A DNA stretch of 64,000 nucleotides from Chrysaora quinquecirrha. Its lineage: Eukaryota > Cnidaria > Scyphozoa > Semaeostomeae > Pelagiidae. The DNA is taken from positions 522,420 to 586,419 of the forward strand of contig JACTAT010000041.1 in NCBI GenBank assembly GCA_014526335.1, read 5' to 3'. The position numbers were made by a program, and so were the translations under genes. Of the stretch, positions 21,301-33,300 are shown piece after piece (positions within the stretch are counted from its first letter, which is position 1; each line of letters opens with the position of its first letter). Under the pieces are notes generated by a model, which saw nothing but the letters and a program-made list of their open reading frames with translations, searched no databases and was not told the origin of the DNA.

Positions 21301-24300
21301 TGTGAAAACCTGAAAAATTTGGTTAATCTGGTGACTTAGTAACTAAAGTTGGCAAAATTTTTTCATTGAAAATCTCTACAGTAACTATCTACACCTTTAT
21401 GCTGAAAAATTATGTTAAAACCCCAACTTCTTGCGATCTAGCATTCTCTGGCACTGTAACTGTTTCTTGTCTTCAGGTAATGTAAATCCCAAACTAAGCT
21501 TGGGACATTAGTTTGAATGTTTGATGCTCTGCTTAAGTAATTATGTGGGCTATCTAAAAACATATTACTTCCTTTGCAAGTTTGTTTTTATATGAATTGT
21601 TGATATTTGAATTTGGCAGGCATACAGAACCTGTAGAAAATGCTTCCTGAGAAGTTTATGGCAAGCCTTGCTATTGAAATCTTTTGATCGTGAAATTATG
21701 TTAAACAGAAAACCTCTTTCCCCAGGAATGCTGCTTTTTATGTTCAAAGAATTCGACCATAATGGTGTGGGGTTGCGTGTCACTAACTAACTAACTAACT
21801 AACTAACTCACTGACTAACCAATGCTTGAACAATGGAAAACATGTAACAATAGTATAAGCATTTCAAGAATGCCCTTAGAGCCATAGTCTCAGCAATTGA
21901 TGCGCAAGTAGCGGTTGGCTTTTCACAACGGCGGCCTGCCAACAGCTTTGTCAATCTTAGGTCATGTGACAATTGTTCTACTGACTCGTAATAGTTCACT
22001 ATGAGTCATTGTTGTTTACTTTATAAACGATGGCAAATTGCCACATTGGTTTAGCTAATGACATTTCAAACATTCTCATCATTTGATCATAGAGTCTGGG
22101 CAAGAGCGGCAATTTCAAAACACTTTTCAAAGCATACCATCATCATTCTCATTCTCATCATCATCATCATCATCATCATCATAATCATCATCATCATCAT
22201 GATTACCATCTTTGACAATGTGGCTGTGGCAAGATCTAAAGGAACGGGACCACCACCACAAACACCCCTACAACCATCACCACAACCACCCCTATCACCA
22301 CCACCACAACCACCCCTACAACCATCACCACAACCACCCTTATCAACACGACCGGCTCCCCCTTCCATAACCACCACCACAACCACCCCTACAATACAAC
22401 CATCACCACGATCACTCCTATCACAACCACCACAACCACCCCTACCTTCAGCACCACAACCACCTCTACCACGACCACCACCACCACACCCACCCTACCA
22501 CCACAATCACCCCTACCAACCAGCATCATGGTCATCGTGGTCATTAACCACCTCCATTATCATAATAATCATTATCGTCATCGTTGTGCATACCGATAAA
22601 TATCTTTCATCATTTGACCGAAATAGCTATATTCAACCAGAGTGGTTCTTCGAACATGCCCATAGGGCCCCTATGTTTTATTCTACGGCCTGTTGGTTAG
22701 CTTTATTATTCACAAACATAACACCACTTTTTTATAAATTACCAAATTCTTTCCAATATTACACAATTTGAACCATCACCTGATTTGGTTCCTTTTTTTG
22801 ATGTGCAGTATAGCAGTCGAATAGATATCTAATTTACAGAAATGTTACACTACTTTTTAAGGTTCCTGTTTCTCTATATTTCAATTTATTCATGAATTTT
22901 ATAGTTACGTTTGTTTTTTTGTAAATTCCTTTTGCGTAGGTGAAAAGTATAAAATTATTTTTCAGCAAAGTTCCAGCATTCCTCAATGTTGTTGATATTG
23001 CTGGACTTGTGAAAGGAGCTTCTGAGGGACAGGTTAGAAAGAATTATATTTTTATGGCATTTATTTGTAGAATAAGTAATGAGAGTGAAATTTGATACTG
23101 TAATATATCCCTTCAAACTTATTAGTTATGCGTGTGTCCACCAAATTGAATCCAAAGTTCTGAAATGCTGATTTCTCATTTAAATCATATCCTGTAAGTA
23201 AATAATCGAATCAATAATCGAAAATCATTTTGGTCTTACGATGCTTCTAGTACAGGAGAAAGTGAATTTTCAACAATTGGTGACCACGGCCGACCATCAG
23301 TGTCCATCAAGATCAGGATTTTAAACGAGAGTATTACGTTCTTATATGTCTTATACCAATTACAGAACACCAATTGTTTATAACAATTTAGACTCAATGT
23401 CATTTTCAGTGTCAAACAGATTCTCGCTATGCAACAAAATACTCCATCTCAAGGACTCAGTTGCATGATCTGAAATGGGTATAAGCAATCTTAGTCGATT
23501 TTGTCGTGAGGTTATGTTCAAACATGCGACTGATAAATTCCAAATAAAGGAAAAAGGTGTCAAAAAATGTCTTTAAAATTGAAATTATCATGCGATTCTT
23601 TTTACTTTTTATGCTTGTTATGTTTTTGTTTTTATTAACAGGGCCTTGGCAATGCATTCCTGTCACATATCAAAGCTTGTGATGCAATTTTTCACATGCT
23701 AAGTAGGTATTTTTATGTAGCTAATTATTACTTTTGAATTTTTCTTCAATTGCTTCCCAATGGCTTGGTAGTAGTAAGAAGTGCAGAAATTGGATAAATA
23801 ACTATATATTATGGAAGATACTCCATAACGCTATCAGAATACTGTATATTCAATGTTGTCTTATGCAGTTGCGAAAATCAAATCACAATATTCGACTTTC
23901 ATCCTTTTTGACGCGGCTCAAATAAAATTTTCTTGACGATTTTTCAATCGTGATTTACCTTAATATTAATTGTTTTGATTACTTGCTGACTTTTAGGACC
24001 TTTGTGACTGCTCGAAAAAAGTTTACTAAAATCTCCACCTTTCATCTTTCGTTGTTCCAGAAACTGTTTTTTATAACGTGCAGAGAACACACATCCAGAG
24101 AGTGAGAGAGTGTTGGGACGTTTTCTTTATTTCTACTGAACTCTACTGGGCTAAATTTTAAACACAATATTTTTAAAGTTGATACAAGGAAATAAAGAGT
24201 AAATCCAACATACCGTATTAGGAAAGTTACACGTTTTTTCTTTTATAAGAAAGTTTTTTTGGGCCAGTATTGAAACTTTCTTAGACTATTCATGTTTTCA

Positions 24301-27300
24301 GTGCCAAAACTTTCTTGTCACTTTCTTAGCAAAAATGTTGGATTGCAGTTTTTATGTATACAGGCACTGTATACATTGCACAAATACCACGCTTTTCAAA
24401 GGAAATAATCATTAGACTCGTTTAATAGCAAGATGAGCGACTGAACAAAAGAGCGAAAATAACATACAGAACATTAGGAGTGAAAGTATGAAACAGAACT
24501 TTCTTAAGTTTCAAGAATCCAGCATTGAACTTTCTTAAGTTTTAAGATGTTGAGCACTACTCTCTTATAAACCACTTTCTTATAAGAAAAAAACGTGTAG
24601 CTAGGTAAAGATTATGAAGTTAGTTACCTATAAATAGCGCGAATAGTGTGAAAGAGTTGACAGACACACAGTGATGACAAATAAGGATATTGTGATCAGG
24701 AAAGGCCTAAATTTTACAATATTATCTTTTACATATTTTTGATTTTGCGAGTATTCGATATTCAAGATAAATATTTTACCGTGAAAACTGATGATGGCGA
24801 AACTTTTCACCCCGACCAGTAAAGGCCTTTATAAGATCTTAATCTGTAAAAACTCAATAAAAACAATAAGCGCTAGTGCAGTGAAACTAGACATACATTC
24901 TCTCGCTAAGTACGAATTCGGTATAGACTGGATATTTTGAAATTTGAAAACGGCACAGTTTTGTTCACTTGATTACGTTAATTAATTTCTGATTAAATCT
25001 CAATGCCTTAAGCCACGGTTAGAAATTTTCGTTTTTGTTTTCTGTTTTTTGGAGTGCTCATTCTGCAAAGCGACATTTTTTTCTACCCCTTTTTGCTCCT
25101 TCGCATATCTATATTTGCTTCTTCATAGCATAAGCAACAGGCATTTAGTTAATTTAGGTTAATTAGAATATTTTTCAAGACATCTTAACAGTGCGTGAAA
25201 ATTGAAGACATCAAACAAATGGCAACATCTTTTTGACTGGGAACTTCTTTTCTCAGGAGCCTTTGATGATGAAGATGTGACACATGTTGATGGTGAGGTC
25301 AATCCAGTAAGAGATATATTAACTATTATGGATGAACTACGATTGAAAGTAAGTATTGCATTAGTCTGCGCGCAGACCCAATTATTCCAAGGAAGAAAGA
25401 GGTCTGAGACAGAGTAATGTTTATGAATTAATTAGATAATCATGAAATAAATTATGAAAGCCCGTAGCAAGGAATCATTCGAAGCTACGCAGACCCTTTC
25501 TTCCTTAGAATAATTGGGTCTGCGCGCAGGCTAGTATTGCATCTCATTTTAACGACAAAAACTTTCGAGCTGATACTTCATAAAACTGCATAATATTTTA
25601 GAATTTCTTTTCGCTTTGCTCATTTGCTGCCATTAGCTATATTTTTGAAAATATTTGTCACCATGATGAAGCTTTGAATATACTGTTTACTGGTTTATGA
25701 ATACCTCGCGCTCAATAAAACACTGAAACTTAGAAAGAAAGATGTGGTTTGATAAGGCAATACAGAAATATACAAAAACTGAAAAATTCTGCTTATTTGA
25801 GCAGTTCAATTCTTTCGGTGCTTGTTTCAAACCTTTCATGTTTTTTTGCAACGAAGACCTTCCATTTTTTGTATTTGAATTACTATTGCGTGATTCTTTC
25901 TACTGTATGATTTTGTTTCATATGAGTATAAACAGTAGCGCTATGTTTTTAATCAATAGTGTTTTCAACAAGCCAGTAATCTCACACGACTTTTATTAAC
26001 AGGATGAAGAGTATTTATCAGCTAGAGTAGTAAGTAACAATAAAAGTTTTTACAATTCTCTCTTTTTTATTATATTTGTTAGTTTTCGGGTTTTGCTGAA
26101 CTCTAATCCTACCTTTTCCTCTGCTCTGTCATATCGCATGAGACCTAAACTTTTTTTAAGAGCATAACTACGAACTACGTAGCTTGCAACTTTGAAATCA
26201 TCATTTTTGTTTGCCTTTTAATTTCCTCAAACTACAAAAATTTGCTCTAAATGGTACTTTTAGGTAAGCTGCCATACAGTGAAAGACATTTTGGGCCCAA
26301 ACTATGCTAAAACCAACTTTGTTGCAGCATGCAAGGATTGTTGGAGAATCCCCCAATGTCGAAATATGGAACAATGTTGGATTTTGTTGTATTCTGACAG
26401 GGCGTATTGTGTGAATGAAATCATTTATAATTGCTGTATTGCCTAACGAAAGTTTGCCGGAGTTTAATGATACGTCCCCTACGACCCTTCTCCCTTATCG
26501 TGCTTCCTCATAGCGGGCTAGCTTGAAAAGTTTAGTAAGTGGGATGCTTCAAAATAAATTTTAAAAAATCATTGAAAAATTTCTCGGCATTGCTGCTAAA
26601 CAGACACTTTACGTTTTGAACTATTTGATCTTTTTCTAGAATGATTTGGAGAAAAAAGTTGTTCGAGGTGGGGATAAAAAAGGATTGCTAGAATTCGTAA
26701 GTATCTTAACTGTTATCAAACAATTTAACTTGCTAATTGTTCTCCAGATTTCTTGCCTGAAAATGCTACAGTTTACGAGCATTTATGAGTATTAATGTTC
26801 TGTTGTAATTTCTTTCAGGAATTTCTGAAGAAACTTTACACGTCATTAACAGAAGAGAAAAAACATATTCGTTTTAACACAAACTGGACTGCAGTTGAGG
26901 TATGTATGATATAACATGATGTTTTACATGTATAAATTGTTTTTTGCGAAACTGTTCAAGAATGAAAATTTCTGACTTCATGCCAAAATCAAGGGAAGTC
27001 TTGAGTGATTGCTGTCTTAGAAACATTCCACTGTTCGAATCATCTGTGGTCGCCACTTAACATCCCTGATATAAAATGTTGACTGTGCTATGGAAATAAA
27101 TGTGAGCCAAACATTGAAATCTCATTTTGTTCTAAAGCTAGGTCAATTTCCTATAGAGGGGCGAAAAAGGAAACAAAAAACAATTTTTGGTTTGCTGTTG
27201 ACGGTAGCGGGTTGGTTCCTGTGTCGATTGAGTTTGAGAATACATATGTAGATCTTATAAGTGTTAATTTGTATCTAGTCAAAGGATTATCAACAATCAG

Positions 27301-30300
27301 TCACAGCAAAGATAGGTTTCACTGAATTCTAGTTCCCTCAATCAAGCATCTTTTAGACTATCACCAGAAATTGCGATTTTGAATCAGTTTTTACATTCCC
27401 GAACATTTCTGTCGAAATTGTCTCCTATTAATGCACAACAATCATCCTCAACGTAAAGTAGGTCAGACGATCACATAACCTGAAAGTTTTCTTTGCCTAA
27501 GAATTATAGAACAAAGCAGACTTCGAGTTTATACCACTTACATGGTTTCATACTGAACAAGATCTGCGGAATTTTTTCGAAAGTTTAATCCTTTTGATTT
27601 CCATCACCAACAACGAGTCATGTCCGGCTCCTAGACTAGTCTGATACTGCTGATAAAGTACACGTTTGAGGAGTTACTTTATTGTTTTTTCTTTGTTGCC
27701 TGCCTTTTTGCGCAAGCTTAAAGGGAGCACGATTTTCACATCACGTTTGCAGTCCTGAATTAGGTTTCGAACTCTTGGTCAGGTCCTCAAACTGCACTGC
27801 TGCTAACTGCAACACTAAATTACTCTCTTTATAATTTTATGATTAGTATTTTTATCATTTAGCTTAACATATTTTCTGTCTGTCTTCTATTCAGATTGAA
27901 ATTTTAAATAGGCATCTGCTGTTGACAGCTAAGCCAATGATTTATTTAATTAATCTTTCGGAAAAAGATTTCATGCGGAAGAAAAACAAATGGTAAGTTT
28001 TAAAACTTAACATCTTATTTTTTGTAAAATAAAAACCTTAATATAGGAACTAGAGTTTTGAACAGAATGTTGCCATTGATAACTGATCTAATAAAATCAC
28101 AATATCACCTAACTCTCAGTCAACTACGCTTTTTCCAACAAGCAAAGTTTTTGTACCGAACAATCACTTAATTTTGCGGTTCAAAATAGTCAACTGGTAG
28201 GCCTACAGCACAACACTTTTGGAAGACGGCAAGTAAGTGGAAACACGTTACCTAGAAGCCTTCAACATGCAAAACAGGAAAAAGCAATTTCTTAACAAAG
28301 AGACAGTTTGGTTATTTGACTTCTTAGTTTTCTTACAACAATTCAGTTGGGCCCTCAAGTTGCCTAAAGTTCTGGTCAGTACAGCCCTAGTTGCCTGCAG
28401 TGTGGTCGGGACATTTTTTGTGTTGACTTTATATTTTCATGGTTATCCTGGATTGGCATTTTCTTTCTGTCTTTCTTTGAAATCGATGCGAAATGTTTTG
28501 GCTTCTATTATAACTCGAGAAAAGTTCTTATATGCTGGTTTCTGTTTTGGCAATTGCACCTAAATTGCGAAGTATATAGCTATTATTATTCATCTATTGG
28601 TTTCGTATTGTCTTTTCTATTTCATTTCTGTCTTGCTCATCTCAATGTTTCTTGTGAACTGATTTGTATTGACAACACAATACAGTTTCAGCTGCCTGCA
28701 CTTTTCTAAGGCCCTGTTCAAATGGGAACGATTGCGTACCGTTCCAAGTTGTTCCAGAAATCGAAACTATTTTTAAATTGAGCCGTTAAGCGGAAGGATA
28801 CGCAGTCATTTCAGTTCGTTCCCAAGTACGCGGTCATCACAGCATAACTGGTCCAGAAAAGGAAACGATAAAGCTCTTGGGGTGAAGTGCATGTGTTATT
28901 GCTAAGAGATACGCTATGTGAAGGGCTGATTTTTCATTCCATTCATTGAAATGAAAAGGGAGTCGTACGATTTCGTTCCTGCGTGAACGAGAAACGAGGC
29001 CTTATTTTCAATATCGATCACATCTGGGTGAATGTAAAATATCCATAATTTTTTCATGTATCATGTAGTCTAACAGTGTACACTTTGTGGATTGGAACAT
29101 TTTCACCACTTTTGGTATCTTGATACTAATGTTTTCGTACGAACATTGTTACAAGTAACGAATTAAGCTTCTAAAATGGTATTTTGTTTCGGATCTTAAA
29201 TAAAGAAAGCGCCCGAATTTTTCATCCGTTTTTGTTCGACTTTGCTGCCCAGCATCAGCTGATATTGAGTTGATCTTATTTATCTTTCTACCTTACAAAA
29301 GTTTCATTCCGCTTTCAAAAAAAACGCCTGACTGTACTGTGAGATACTTCTGCCACTGAAAAATGCAACGGATCGGGATCCACACGAAAGTTGTAAAATT
29401 TTGAAACGAAACTTTCCTTGATCTGTTTCTCTTACGTTATATCGTTCTTTTCTGAATTTTCCGTCTGTACTTTTGTCATTAGTATTTATCTTAATGTTGA
29501 AGTTTATTTATTCTGCCGATTTTAAATTTTGATTTCAATTTCTACTATTTCTAAAGGCTTTTAAAGATAAAAGAATGGATTGACCAAAATGATCCTGGAG
29601 CTGTTGTTATCCCATTTAGTGGCGCATTTGAACTCAAGGTATTTCCTGTTTGCTAGTCATTTTCATGTGTGAAAGATTTTGCATAATTATGATGTTTTTA
29701 GTTACCGTTACTATTTAAATAATCTTTTTTTAATCCCTTTGTCTAATAACAGCACAGGTAATTCCGTAAAAAGTACTGAGATTCGATTTCCTACCCCCTC
29801 CCTTTCCAAGGGACTTCACATCTTGTAATATTCAGCCTAATGAAACAATATTTTTTAGCCTTTGCTGTTGACTACTACGTTTATTATCTGCCAATTGACT
29901 TACCACCACCTCCCTAACCCTAACCCTAACCCTACACTCAGTTTTTAGTAAGTTTCTGCCGTCCCTAAATTATTGAAAATTTTGAAACTGAAGATAAGAC
30001 ATTGCAAATTAGCAATCGTCCAAAGTTGCAATTTATATTGTATGCAAAAAACTGCTCACTACTCTGTGTAACGAAACTTGGAAACAACCACCGTAAGGAT
30101 GATTAAAAAATACTTTGTATTTAAACTACTGAGCTATCATAGACACAGCTTTAATGCATGGTGTTTGGGCTACGTGGTACTCGTTAGGCAAAGGTGGGAA
30201 AAGGATGGAAAAGCTTAGCTTTTGATCGCTGCCTCTTTTTCAATTGTTTCTCGAACTACAAGAACGTTGTGGACGTACCAAGCAGTCTTGCAGCTAACTT

Positions 30301-33300
30301 CAAGCAATTGGCATCAGGTTATCGAACATCGAACTGCCATCTAGACGAACAAAATCAAAGTTAGACGGGGTCGACGATATTACACATTTTCTTGTTTTAG
30401 TTATTAGATATGGAACCGGAACAGGCTAACCAGTATCAACAAGATCATAAAACGCAGAGGTAAGCGGTCTTTTTCCTTGCATTAATATCGCTTCATTACT
30501 TCTATATTGCCTAAACCAAATCCAACTGTCTCGTTGTTATTGTTTATTAATCAGTTTGGTATTCATTGGGCTAATGAATAGCCTCTTCATTTACCTATCA
30601 ATGGGCCAGTGAATTTCGACCATGCCCTGCGAACAAGTCAAACTGATGAGCTAATTTTCGATGCCAAAGGTACCAGATGCCAATGTATTTTGCCCAGGCT
30701 GTCCGTTGCCTTTCAATTTTTCTCGTAAAGAATTGAGGCAGATTTCTTACCTAATTTCCAATTCTACTTCTAGAACTTATGAAAACCACACTGCCATAAT
30801 TTATAGCTATTTCCATTCATGGAAAAACACTCTTTTTTAACATGATGATGATTTTTTTTACCCCCAAGGTCCCATAATACGATTTGCCATCAAGCATTTT
30901 TCTGTAAATTGACACTTTTCCTCACGATCCAATATAGTGAAAATGGGCTCTTTATTAGGCTGTCTCTATCTGTTACAAGATAGGTCGTGAATTGCGCAAA
31001 CTACGTTGTCTGCAATTGATATTTTATTAACACATTGGCCTAATATCTCCCATTTTCCGTCTTCTCTTATTCAGAGTAAGATGTTGCCAATTATCAGCAC
31101 TAGCAGTTCTTAGGCGTACAGCATCAGTTAGTTAAAAGCGATTCTATTGTACTACACACTGTATAAGCCCTACATGCGCTGATGAAAAAATGAACGAACC
31201 GCAGCCCATATTTATTGAAATACATTTAATCAGACATACCGATTTTTTTCTACTCCACTTGTTTTTTCCAGTGTCTTACCGAAAATTATCAAGACTGGCT
31301 TTCAGACCTTGCAACTTCAATACTTTTTCACAGCTGGTAAAGATGAAGTGAAGGCATGGACAATCCAGGTATAAGTGATGCTATCCTTCTGCCTTTTTAG
31401 CTCCACACACAAAGTATCGCAAATTTTGTTTTACGAATAATTCCATAATTTTAGCCGAAATATCAAATCGTACTTCTGCTCGAATGTTTTGAATTGTTAT
31501 TGATGCGATACGGGCGAAAATAAAACAGTTGCTGAAAATAACTTGCGCTCCTTGTCTTTATATATTATACACTATACTCAACGTTAACGCCATAAAATGG
31601 AGCCTTCTTGTGAGGTGAATTTAAAGTGAGTGTCCATTATTGTATTCTACGATTCTTGGAGGCATGCTCTGTCTTTGCCTTTTTTTCTAAAGTAGGTGAA
31701 AATTTGCTCCAAATCATTGCATTGTTTTTGCGAGATTCAAAGAACGTTTTCGTAGAAAGGTTTTTCAGTGAATCTGAAAAGAAACATGTTTATTTAATTT
31801 AAACTAAAATTAAAAATGCAAAATTACTTAGAATAAAATATTCTAATTGACAATCTTAATCTTAACGAACCTAACTTTCATAAAAGTTAATTTTACAATT
31901 TCAAGACTTTGTTTAGTTGAAGAGCCCTTGTCTTCAATTTTTTGTAGCAAAACGTTTTGATTTGTTGTTGAAATTCGGTTCTCTGCATGTTACACGTTGC
32001 TTTAGTAGTATTCACTAACACGATTTTACAAACATGGTTTTCTAATCGTGTTTGTGCTGTTGAACTGAAAATGCTTGAAACCTGTGTATGAAATTGTTGT
32101 TTCGTCGTAATAAGCTTAACAGCCCTAAAACTGTAGAGGCTCGTGACAAATGAACTAGGTTGCTCAGTTATAATTTGCGAAAATATTTCCTGTAATCTCC
32201 AGTACTGTTATGCTGTTCGATTTAGAGGAACTGCATTTTATGTATAGGCTTTCACTTTGTCTTAAAAAAACTACAGAATCGGTCTTGAATAAGACTACAG
32301 AATTGGCCTTGAATAAGACAACAAAAATTGCGTATCCTAATTCGTCGTATATATTTTTATTGCAGAAAGGCACAAAGGCTCCCCAAGCGGCTGGAAAAAT
32401 TCATACCGACTTTGAAAAAGGATTCATTATGGCTGAAGTGGGTATTTTTCAACTCAATCATGCTTTTCTCTAATTTGTTCCCTTACTTCTTTCTGGCATG
32501 TGCACATTTATGCGTATGTAATCTTATGAGAAATCTTGTAAGAAATTTTTTATAAGACATTTAGACTATCCGAACACTTAACGTTTGAGAAACTGGATGC
32601 TCTAGCATTTTAAACAATGGTCAGCGAAATTTTTACTGTCATTTTTCGAGTTTCTCCTTTAAAAAGAACTACGCAAAAAACTTGTTGCTAGAATTTAAGG
32701 TAGAAAATAAGGTAATACGCACGATCGAACAAAGCAGCCCATCTGTTTTAAAGTGCAACATTGTTTCTATTTTCTCAAGTATAACATGACAATTGTCCGT
32801 GCTACCCATATGGCTCTGAAATTTTTGGATAAAATTACTTAATTCTGAAAACTTCAATTATAGTTCTGAAAGCTTTCTCTGAAATTTTGGACAACTTTCA
32901 GTTTAGGGCCTTTTTCAGTTAAATATGAAAAACTGAATGTAATTTTGAATACTTCGTCGTAGGGCAAGGCGTAGTGTCTAAATCTATTAAGGTGTTGAAA
33001 TGCTCATTATTTTTTTTGCCGTATTGATTTTTTAGTTTCTATTCCTACGTAAGTATCGATTCTCACATATAGAATAATTGAAAATTTCGTTCTAATTTTG
33101 AACGTTTTTGACTTCTCTCAGAAAATCTAAATTGATTTCCGGCATATGAAGCGATAACTGGATGTTTAAAGAGGACGGGGGTAACTCCTAAAGGAAGGTT
33201 TGACTACATGCGCTTGCCCAGGTTTTGAGTTTGTTTGCGATATTTTGCCATGTTTATCAGTCCCGTCCTGTGAAGTTTTCCCCGGTTGATGAGTCAGTTC

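Noticed and set aside
22058..22771. Proline-rich open frame of 237 codons
   Set aside because: It follows directly from ATC and CCACAACCACC simple repeats inside OLA1 intron 4 and has no other support.
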